Below, one piece after another: positions 50,960 through 61,400 of a stretch of 64,000 bases of DNA; position 1 is the first letter of the stretch; the number at the start of each line of letters is the position of its first letter. The position numbers and the translations under genes were made by a program. Location of the stretch: NCBI RefSeq assembly GCF_039536205.1, contig NZ_BAAAYL010000001.1:372001-436000 (forward strand). The letters run 5' to 3'. The notes beneath the pieces were generated by a model. It saw only the letters and a list, made by a program, of their open reading frames with translations, made no database searches and was not told where the DNA came from. The DNA is from Streptomyces sannanensis (GTDB taxonomy: Bacteria; Actinomycetota; Actinomycetes; Streptomycetales; Streptomycetaceae).

Positions 50960-52207
50960 TCAGTAGGTGAGCGGAAGCGCGGTGAGCCGCCGTTGCAGCG
51001 GGTTGGGCCGCCAGTCGAGGACCGCGCCGTCGGCCAGCCGCAAGTGCGGGAGCCGACGGACCAGCGTGCCGACGGCCACCTCCGCCTGGAGCTTGGCCAG
51101 CGGGCCGCCGAGGCAGAAGTGCGGGCCGTTGCCGAAGCTGAGGTGCCGGTTGCCGGGGCGGGTCAGGTCGAGGCGGTCGGCGTCCTCGAAACGCTCGGGA
51201 TCACGGTTGGTCGCCGCGAGGAACAGATACACCAGCTCACCCTCGCGCAGCGTCTGCCCGCCGATCTCGACGTCTTCGGCTACGACCCGGACGATCGCCT
51301 GGGTCGGCGTGTCGTAGCGGGCGAGTTCCTCGACGGCCGTGCGGACCAGCGCCGGGTCGGCGCGCAGCCGGGCCAGTTGGTCGGGGTGGCGCAGCAGGGC
51401 GAGCATGCCGTTGCCGACCAGGTGGGTGGTGGTCTCGTCGCCAGCGGTGATCAGGACGAAGCAGGTGGACAGCAGCTCGGAGTCGGTGAGCCGGTCGTCC
51501 TGCGCCTGGGTGGCGACCAAGGCGCTGATGAGGTCGTCGCCGGGGTCGGCCCGGCGGCGGCGAACGAGCCGGGCGAGGTACTCCTCGTACTGCTCGATCG
51601 CCGCCTCGGACTTGTCGATGTCCTCGCTGAGTCGGCCGAAGCGGTGGAACCAGGTCTTGACCTGCGGGAGGTCCTCGGGCGGGATGCCGAAGAGCTCGCA
51701 GACGACGGACAGCGGCAGCGGGGAGGCGACCGCCTCGATCAGGTCCATGGCCGGGCCGGCGGCGACCGCCTCGTCGATGAGCCGGTCGACGATCCGCTGG
51801 ATGCCGTCGCGCAGGGCTTCGACGCGCCGGGCGGTGAAAGCCCGGTTGGCCAGCTTGCGCAGTCTGGCGTGGTCCGGCGGGTCGGTGTTGCTCATCACCC
51901 GGCCGAGCCGGTCGGTGAGCCGGCTGAAGGCCTTGAGGTCGCCGCCGAGCGCGCTGTAGGCGCGGGTCATCCGGTCCCGGTCGCTGGACAGCCGCAAGTC
52001 GCTCAGGGCCGCCTCGACGTCGGCGTACCGGGTGAGGTACCAGATGCCCTGGGCGCTGCGGTGGACCGGGTCCTCGCGGCGCATGCGGGCGTAGAACGGG
52101 TACGGGTCCCGGCGGGCCTCGGGCGTGAGCAGGGCCGCGGCGAGGTCGTCGGACCGGGCGAGGCCCGCGCTGTCGCGGGCCTCGTCGGTGGTTTCGGTCA
52201 GGTTCAC
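50960..52207 (-). CDS. Cytochrome P450 tailoring enzyme
   Basis: A 415-aa bacterial class I P450. The heme-binding Cys loop is HLSFGNGPHFCLGGPLAKLQ, the oxygen-activating I-helix AGDETTTHLVGNG and the K-helix EELARYDTP. The PFYARMRREDPVHRSAQGIWYLTRYADVE N-terminal region is typical. It starts with GTG 52207, 11 bp after the mbtH stop, so it belongs to the NRPS operon. It probably hydroxylates or couples an amino acid side chain on the growing or finished peptide; regiochemistry cannot be told. Confidence 0.92.
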   Translation of the reverse strand: MNLTETTDEARDSAGLARSDDLAAALLTPEARRDPYPFYARMRREDPVHRSAQGIWYLTRYADVEAALSDLRLSSDRDRMTRAYSALGGDLKAFSRLTDRLGRVMSNTDPPDHARLRKLANRAFTARRVEALRDGIQRIVDRLIDEAVAAGPAMDLIEAVASPLPLSVVCELFGIPPEDLPQVKTWFHRFGRLSEDIDKSEAAIEQYEEYLARLVRRRRADPGDDLISALVATQAQDDRLTDSELLSTCFVLITAGDETTTHLVGNGMLALLRHPDQLARLRADPALVRTAVEELARYDTPTQAIVRVVAEDVEIGGQTLREGELVYLFLAATNRDPERFEDADRLDLTRPGNRHLSFGNGPHFCLGGPLAKLQAEVAVGTLVRRLPHLRLADGAVLDWRPNPLQRRLTALPLTY

Positions 52208-52218
52208 TGCGAGCCGCG

Positions 52219-52434
52219 CTACCGCTGGGCGTTCATGGCGTCGGCGAGGCTCTTGGGCCGCATGTCGGTCCAGGACCGCTCGACGTACTCCAGGCAGGCG
52301 GCATGGGTGTCGGGTCCGTGGGCGACGCTCCAGCCGTCGGGGACGTCCGCGAACTGCGGCCACAGCGAGTGCTGGTTCTCGTCGTTGACGAGCACGAGGA
52401 AGGTGCCGTCCTGGTCCTCGAACGGGTTGGTCAT
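52219..52434 (-). CDS. MbtH-family NRPS chaperone
   Basis: A 71-aa protein that binds and activates adenylation domains. The MbtH signature is complete: [54 protein letters not shown] 52434 follows the NRPS stop by three bases (TGACCCATG) with GGAGGA overlapping the NRPS end. Confidence 0.95.
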   Translation of the reverse strand: MTNPFEDQDGTFLVLVNDENQHSLWPQFADVPDGWSVAHGPDTHAACLEYVERSWTDMRPKSLADAMNAQR

Positions 52435-52437
52435 GGG

Positions 52438-55400
52438 TCAGTCCTCCTGGTGGGAAAGGGTGGTGTCACCGGTGGCCTCGGCGAGGCGGGCGGCCAGGAT
52501 CGGTCCGATCTGGGCCAGCGAGCCGGCTTCGGTCATCCGGTTGTGCCGGGTGGTGATCTCGTGTGATTCGATCCGGCCCGCGATGTACGGACGCCAGGTC
52601 GCGGGCCCGGCGTCGTCCCCGCCGCGGTCGATCGTCGAGTTGAACAGCAGCAGGTCGCCGTCGAACCCGGCGGGGACGAAGTCGACCGCCAGCTTCGCGT
52701 TGTTGATCATGATGTGGACGATGACCTCGATCTGCTGCTCCGTCAGGCCCTGCAGCGCGCTGCCCCGCCGGTTCAGGACCTCGGCGACCTCGCTGTAGGT
52801 CAGCTCCCGGTCGCCCAGCTCGTCCGGGTCGACGTCGAGCACACCGACGAGCACGTCCCGCTCGGTGGGCACGGGCATCTCCTCGAACTGCACGTCCTTC
52901 ACCGGGTAGGCGTCGAGGACGGCCAGCAGCGCGGTCCGCTCGCCGCGCGCCTGGAGCTCGCAGGCGAGCGCGTGGGCGATCAGCCCGCCGGCGGACCAGC
53001 CCAGCAGCAGGTACGGGCCCTCGGGCTGGATCTTGCGGATCTGGTCGGCGTAGTCGGCCGCCATCTCCTCGAAGGACGTCGGCAGGGGTTCGGGGCGGCC
53101 GAGGCCGCGTGCCTGGATCGCGTAGACCGGGTGCTGGGGACCGATGTGGTTCAGGAGCCCGCTGTACGACCAGCTGATGCCGCCGCCGGGGTGGATGCAG
53201 AACAGCGGCGTGCTGGTCCCGGTCGAACGCAGCGGCAGCACCACGTCCAACGCGTCGTCGGGGTCGTCCATGACCAGGCGCTCGGTGAGACCGGCCACGG
53301 TCGGCGCCTCGAACAGCATGCGCAGGCCCAGCTCCAGGCCGAGGGTCTCGCGGACGCGGGAGGCCAGGCGGGCGGCCAGCAGCGAGTGCCCGCCCAGATC
53401 GAAGAAGTTGTCGTCGATGTGCACCTGTTCCCGGCCGAGGACCTCGGCGAAGAGGCCGCACAGCAGCTGCTCCCGCGGCGTCCGGGGGCCGCGTCCGGTG
53501 CCCTGCGCCCCGTACTCGGGGGCGGGCAGGGCGGCCCGGTCCAGCTTGCCGTTGGCGGTCAACGGCAGCGTGTCCAGGGTGACGAACGCCGACGGCACCA
53601 TGTAATCGGGCAGTTCACGGCGCAGTCGCCCGGAGAGCTCGCCCGCCTCGGGCGTGCCCTCGGGGCCGGGCACCAGGTAGGCGACGAGCCGCTTGTCGCC
53701 GGGCCGGTCCTCGCGGGCGACGACGGCCGCCTGGGCGACGCCCGGGCAGCTCGCGAGGATCGCCTCGATCTCGCCGGGCTCGATCCGCAGGCCGCGGAGC
53801 TTGACCTGATGGTCGGTCCGTCCGGCGAACTCCAGTGTGCCTCCCCCAGCCTCCGGCCGGGGGTGCCCCCATGCCGGCCACCACGCCAGGTCGCCGGTGC
53901 GGTACATCCGGCTCCCGGGCGGCCCGTACGGGTCGGCGGTGAAGCGCTCCGCCGTCAGACCGGGTCGGCCGAGGTAGCCGCGGGCCACGCCCGTCCCCGC
54001 GAGGTACAGCTCGCCGACCAGGCCCGTGGGCACCGGCCGCAGGCGGTCGTCGAGGACGTAGGCACGCATGTTCGCCATCGGTCCGCCGATCGGCACGGTC
54101 GCGGCGTTCTCGGGGAGGCTGTGCACCGGGTGGCAGGTGGCCAGGGTCGTGGCCTCGGTGGGCCCGTAGCCGTTGACCACCTCGATGCCCGGGCAGACTT
54201 CCAGCACCCGGGCGACGGCGGCCGGGGAGACCACGTCACCGCCGGTCCACACCTCGCGCACCCCCGCGAGCAGGGCCGGCCGCTCCTCGGCGACCAGGCG
54301 GAACAGGCCGGCCGTCAGCCACAGTCCGGTCACCCCGTGCGTGCTGATCGTGTGCTGCAGCAGGTCGAGGTCGAGCCGCTCGGGCGGTGCGACCACGACC
54401 CGGCCACCGCTCAGCAGCGGCACCCACAGCTCGTAGGTCGAGAGGTCGAAGGCGGTCGGGGAGTGCATCAGCACCCGCTCGTGTCCGCCGCCGTGGTACT
54501 CCGGGGTGAGCGCGAGGCCCACCACATCGCGGTGGGTGACGGCCACGCCCTTCGGCCGGCCGGTCGAGCCGGAGGTGTACATCACGTAAGCCAACTGCCG
54601 CTGATCGCAGCGTACTTCGATGTCGGACGAGTCGGGCTCGCCCTCGATCAACGCGGTCAGCACGTCCTCGGTGAGCACCAGCGCGGCCCCGGCCTCCTGG
54701 AGGATCAGGTCGATCCGGGACTGCGGGAAGCGCGAGTCGAGGGGCGCGTAGGCGCCGCCCGCCTTGATGATCGCCAGGAGCGCCACGACGAGGTCCGCCG
54801 AGCGGTCCAGCAGCACCGCGACCGGTGTCTCCGGTCGTACGCCCTGACGGATCAGTGCCCGTGCGAGGCGGTTGGACCGCAGGTCGAGTTCCCGGTAGGT
54901 CAGCTCGGTGGCGCCCGCCACGACGGCCACCGCGTCCGGGGTGGCGCGCACCTGGCGCGCGAACAGCTCCGGCAGCGCGGCCTCGGGCAGCTCGACCGCG
55001 GCGCCGGTGGACTCGGACAGCAGCCGGCGGCGTTCCTCGCTGCACATGATGTCGATCCGGCTGATCGGCCGGCCGGGGTCGGTGACTGCCGCGCGCAGCA
55101 GCCGTGCCCAGCGCTCGAACAACAGCTCCACGGTGGCCGGTTCGAACAGGTCGGTGGCGTACTCCACCGCGCCGACCAGGCCGTCGGGGCCGCCGTCCGG
55201 GCGGAACTGCTCGGCCAGGCTGAACGTCAGGTCGACCCGCGAGGTCCCGGTCGACGCCTCCAGGTGGCCGGTCGACAGGCCCGGCAGCGCGAACTCGCCC
55301 ACCGGCGCGTTCTGCAGGGCCAGCATGATCTGGAACAGCGGGTGGTGCGACAGCGAACGGGCCGGATTGACCACCTCGACCAGGTACTCGAACGGCACGT

Positions 55401-58400
55401 CCTGGTGGTCGTAGGCGGCGAGCGCCTTCTGCCGCACCCGGTCGAGCAGTTCGGCGAAGCCGGGGTCGCCACTCGTGTCGGTGCGCAGCACCAGAGTGTT
55501 GACGAAGAAGCCGACGAGGTCGTCCAGCGCCTGGTCGGTACGGCCGGCGATCGGGCTGCCGATCGGGATGTCCGTACCGGCACCGAGCCGGGTGAGCAGC
55601 GCGGCGAGGCCGGCCTGGAGCACCATGAACATGCTGGCGCCGCGCGCGGCGGCCAGGTCCCGCAGTGCCTGGTGCAGTTCGGGGTCCAGCCGGACCACGA
55701 CCCGGCTGCCCAGCTGAGAGGCCACCGGCGGCCGGGGCCGGTCGGCGGGGAGCTGCACCTGCTGCGGAATGTCCGCCAGCTCGTCCTTCCAGTAGGCCAG
55801 TTGCCGGGCGAACAGGCTGTCCGGGTCGGCGGTGTCGCCGAGCAGGTCGCGTTGCCAGCAGGTGTAGTCGGCGTACTGCACCGGCAGCGGGGCCCACTGC
55901 GGCTCCTCGCCACGGCAGCGCGCCGTGTAGGCGGCCGCGAGGTCGCCGGAGAGCGGCCCCATCGACCAGCCGTCGGCGGCGATGTGGTGGACCACGACCA
56001 GCAGCACGTGCCGGTCGGGCGCGAGCGCGTACAGCTCCGCCCGGACCGGCGGCTCCGCCGCCAGGTCGAAGCCTCGCCGGGCCGTCTGCGCCAGCCGCTC
56101 GGCCAGCCGGCTCTCGTCGAGCTCGACCACCGGCAGCTCCGGGTGCGCCTGTGAAGCGCTCAGCACGACCTGGTACGGCACACCGTCCGTCTCGCGGAAG
56201 ACCGTCCGCAGGCTCTCGTGCCGGGCGATCACGTCCGCGAGCGCGGCGTGCAGGGCCGGGCGGTCGAGTTCGCCGGTCAGGCTCAGCGCGAGCGGCATGT
56301 TGTAGGTGGCGCTCGGCCCGTCCATCCGGTGCAGGAACCACAGGCGGCGTTGGGCGAAGGACAGCTCCACGCTCCCCCAGCCTTCGGCCGGGGGTGCCCC
56401 CATGGGTCGCGGCCGGGCGGTCAGCGTGGGCCGCGCCGTGCCGGAGCCGTCGAGGCGGGCCGCCAGTCCGGCCACGGTCGGCGTCTCGAACAGCGTCCGG
56501 ACTTCGAGCTCCGCGCCGAGGGTCGCCCGGACGCGGGAGGCCAGGCGGGTCGCCAGCAGTGAGTGTCCGCCCAGGTCGAAGAAGCTGTCCTCGACGCCGA
56601 CCTGGGCCAGGCCGAGCACCTCGGCGAACAGCTCGGCGAGGAGCTGTTCCTGCGGGGTGCGCGGCGCCCGCCCGGCTCCGGCCGGGCCCAGGTCGGGCGC
56701 GGGCAGCGCGCGGCGGTCGAGCTTGCCGCTGGCCGTCAGCGGCAAGGTCTCCAGCGCCACGAACGCCGACGGGATCAGGTAGTCGGGCAGTCGCCCGCGC
56801 AGCCATTCGCGGAGTTCGCCGATGAGGGCGCCGGTGTCCCGGCTGCCGGTCGGGCGGTTGGTCAGCGACGACAGCGGCCTGCTGGTGGTCCGGGCCGACC
56901 GGTACGGCTCGACCGGGGAGCCGTGATGCGCCCACGGGTCGGCGAAGACGACGTCCAAGGCGTCGGCCACGGTAGCCGACCAGGTGACGCCCACCCAGCG
57001 GTCGAACTCCAGCCCGATGGCCCGGAAATCCTCCGGGTCCGGGAGTTCGCTCTCTTCCGGGCCGTGCAGCCGCTCCAGCAGCTCGGCAAGCGAGCCGTCG
57101 CCGTTCTGCACCGCCCGGGAAAGGGCGGCCTCGCGCAGCACCCGACGGTTCGGCACTCCGGTGATCCGCAGCACGTCAGCGGGCGGCTGGGCGAGGAGTT
57201 CGCGCAGCTCGGCCGGTCCCGCGAGCCGGCGTCCCCACTCCAGCTCGACCGTCTGGCCCGGGGCCGCCGGAACAACGGGGGCCTTGTGCAACGTCACGTC
57301 GTAGCGGTAGCGGGTCAGTTCGTTGTGGTGGCGGCCGCGCTTGACCTCCACGGCCACCGCGCCGATGTCCGTGCCGTGCTCCCGCAGGACGGTGAAGAAG
57401 TCCGGGTCGATCAGGAGTTCCTTCTCCACTCTGACGGCCTGCTCCACCGCGCGGCGCACCGCTGCGAGGTCGCCGTCGGCATCGGTGCGGTGCAGTTGGA
57501 CCGCGGTGGCCAGCGGGCGCAGCAGCCGCAGGTTGCGGACGTCGCCGACGAAGAGCGTGCCGCCGGGGGCGAGCAGCCGCATCAGCTTCCCGATCACGTC
57601 AGCGAGGTAGTCGGCGGACGGGAAGTACTGCACCACCGAGTTGATCACGATGGTGTCGAACCGCCCGGCCGGCAGGCCGTCGGTGTCGTGCGCCGGGCGG
57701 GTCTGCAGCACCACACGCTCGGCCAGGTCGTCCTGCCGGGCGACCTGCGCGGTCAGCGCGTCGACCGCCGTGGCGGAGAAGTCCGTCGCCCAATAGGTCT
57801 CGCAGTGCGGTGCGATCTGCGAGAGCAGCAATCCGGTGCCGACGCCGACCTCCAGCACCCGCCGGGGGCGCAGGGCCAGGATGCGGGTCACGGTGGCGTC
57901 CCGCCATTCCCGCATCTGCTCGACAGGGATCGGACTCGCGTCGTAGCTGCTGTTCCAGCCGACGAAGTTCTGGCCGAAGTCGGCTTCCTCAGGGGTGATG
58001 GGCAGGGCGTCGTAGATGTCCTGCCACTCGCCCACGTGATCCGCTTCCAGGCCACTGTCCCGGGCCTCGTCCTGGTGCGGCACGACATAGCCGACGAGCC
58101 GGTCGTCCTGGGCGAGGACGGCGGCCCGGGCGACGGCGGGGTGCTCGGCCAGGGCCGCCTCGACCTCGCCGGGCTCGACCCGGAAGCCGCGCACCTTCAC
58201 CTGGTCGTCGGCACGGCCGACATACTCCAGCTGGCCTCCCCCAGCCTCCGGCCGGGGGTGCCCCCAGCCCAGCCAGCGCACCAGGTCTCCGGTGCGGTAC
58301 ATGCGCTCACCGGCCCCGAACGGGCAGGCGACGAACCGTCCGGCCGTCAGGCCCGGCCGGTTCAGGTAGCCGCGCGCCAGCCCCGCGCCCGCGACGTACA

Positions 58401-61400
58401 GCTCCCCAGCCACACCCGCCGGCACCGGCCGCAGCCGCTCGTCCAGCACGTACACCCGGGCATTGGCGATCGGACGGCCGATCGGCGGCACGCCCGCCCC
58501 CGGGGACAGCGGGTCGCTCATCGTCGCGCACACCGTGGTCTCGGTCGGACCGTACGCGTTGACCATCCGGCGCCCGGACGCCCAGCGGTCCACCAGCTCC
58601 GGCGGGCACGCCTCACCCGCCACCACCAGTGTCGACACATGCACCGAGCCGTCCGGCACGGCGGCGAGGACTGACGGGGGCACGGTCACGTGGGTGACCG
58701 CGAGGTCGCGGTCGGTCAGCGCGGCAACCGGGTCCGCCGTCGGGGGCAGCACCAGGGCCGCGCCGCGCAGCAGGGCGGTGTAGATCTCCGACACCGAGGC
58801 GTCGAAGCTGGGCGAGGCGAACTGGAGCACCCGGCTGCCGGGTTCGATCGCGAAGCGCTCGATCTGTCCGGCGACCAAGCTCGCGACGCCGCCGTGGCCG
58901 ACCACGACGCCCTTGGGGCGGCCGGTCGAGCCCGAGGTGTAGATCACGTAGGCCGGATGCCGGACGTCGAGCGCGACCACGGGGTCGGTCTCCGGCCATG
59001 CGGACACCTCGGTCACCAGCGCCGGGTCGTCGACCATCAGTGCCGGCCGGGCGTCCGCCATCATGTACGCGATCCGCGCCTGCGGGTACGCCGGATCCAC
59101 GGGCAGGTACGCGGCCCCGGCCTTCAACACGCCCAGGACGGCCACCACGGACTCCACCGAGCGCGGCAGGGCCACGGCCACGGTCTGCTCCGGGCCGACG
59201 CCCCGGGCGATCAGTGCATGCGCGAACCGGTTCGCCCGTGCATTCAGCTGCCGATACGTCAACTCGGCATCGCCACACACCAGCGCGACCGCGTCCGGTG
59301 TCGCCGCCACCTGCGCCGCGAACGCCTGCGGCACCGGGACGGCATCCACCTCCCGGGCGGTCGCGTTGCCCCGCTCCAGCAAACGGTGCCGCTCGTCGGC
59401 GTCGAGGAGCTCGATCCGTCCGATCGACCGGTCCGGGTCGGCGGTGACCGCCTCCAGGAGGCGCGTCCAGCGCCTGGCGAGCGCTGCGACCGTCGAGCGG
59501 TCGAACAGGTCGGTGGCGTACTCCACCGCGCCGACGATCCCCGCCGGGCTGCCGTCCGGACCGAACTGTTCGACGAGGCTCACACCGAGGTCGAACTTGG
59601 CGGTCCCGGTGGCCACCGCGTAGGTGGCGACGTCCAGGCCGGGCAGGGAGAACCGGCCCATCGGAGCGTTCTGCACGGCCAGGATGGTCTGGAACAGCGG
59701 GTGGTGCGACAGCGAGCGGGACGGGTTCAGCACCTCCACCAGGTGCTCGAACGGCACGTCCTGGTGGGCGTACGCCGACAGCGCCGTCTCCCGGACCCGG
59801 TCCAGCAGCTCGGCGAATGTCGGATCACCGCTCGTGTCGGTGCGCAGCACCAGCGTGTTCACGAAGAACCCGACCAGATCGTCCAGCGCCTCGTCGGTAC
59901 GTCCCGCGATCGGACTTCCGATCGGGATGTCCGTGCCCGCACCCAGCCGCGTGTACAGCGCCGCCAACGCGGCCTGCAGCACCATGAACAGGCTCGCGCC
60001 CGACCTTCGAGCCAACTCCACCAGGGCCGCGTGCAGTTCGGGGCTCAGCTCCAGGCCGACGTGGTCCCCGCGCCAGCCGGCGACAGCCGGCCTCGGCCGG
60101 TCGGCGGGCAGCTGGAGCAGCTCCGGAAGGTCGGACAGCTGACGCTTCCAGTAGTCGAGCTGTTCGGCGAACCGGCTCTCCGGGTCGGCGGTGTCGCCGA
60201 GCAGGTCGCGCTGCCACAGCGTGTAGTCGGCGTATTGCACCGGCAGGGCCGGCCAGTGCGGCGCGCGGTCCTCGCACCGGGCGGCGTACGCCTCGGCCAG
60301 GTCGCGGGCCAGCGGGCCGGTGGACCAGCCGTCACCGGCGATGTGGTGCATCACCAGCAGCAGCACGTGCTCGTCCGGTGCGAGTGCGAACAGCTCTGCC
60401 CGCAGCGGCGGCTGCGCCGCCAGGTCGAAGGGCTGCCGGGCGAACTCGGCGAGCCGCTCGAACAGTTCGGCCTCCGACACCTCGGTCAGCCGCGCCCGGG
60501 GCCGGGCCTCGGCCGGGTCCAGGATGAGCTGGCAGGGTACGCCGTCGACCTCCGGGAAGACCGTCCGCAGGCTCTCGTGCCGGGCCACCACGTCGGCCAG
60601 CGCCTCGTCCAGCGCCGCCCGGTCGAGTGTTCCGGTCAGCTGGAGCGCCAGCGGGATGTGGTAGGTCGCGGCGGCATTGTCCATGCGGTGCAGGAACCAG
60701 AGCCGACGCTGGGCGAAGGACAGCGGCACCGCCTCCGGCCGCTCGTGCGTGGTCAACGCCGGGCGTACGCGGCCGGCACCGGCCAGCGCCTCGGCCAGGC
60801 CCGCCACGGTGGGCGCCAGGAACAGCGCGCGCAGCCCCAGCTCCACACCGAGCACCGAGCGCACCCGCGCGGCCAGCCGGGTGGCGAGCAGGGAGTGCCC
60901 GCCCAAGTCGAAGAAGCCGTCGTCGACCCCGACCCGCGGCACGCCCAGCACCTCGGCGAACAACTCGCACAGGATCTGCTCCTGCGGGGTGCGCGGCGCC
61001 CGGCCGGCCTCGGCCGAGCCGAGGTCGGGAACGGGCAGTGCCGCCCGGTCCAGCTTCCCGCTCGGCGTCAGCGGCAGCACGTCCAGCACCACGAAGACGG
61101 CCGGTACCAGGTAGTCGGGCAGCCGGTCACGCAGGTACGCCGCCAGCTCCGCAGGGCTTGGGGGTCCCCCCGGCCGGAGGCTGGGGGAGGCCACATCGGG
61201 ACGGGCCGCGACGTAGCCGATGAGCCGGTCGTCCCGGGCGAGCACGGCGGCCTGGGCGACGGCGGGGTGCTCGGCCAGCGCCGCCTCGACCTCGCCGGGT
61301 TCGACGCGGAAGCCGCGCACCTTCACCTGGTCGTCGGCACGGCCGACGTACTCCAGCTCGCCGTCGGTCCGGCGGCGCACCACGTCCCCGGTGCGGTACA

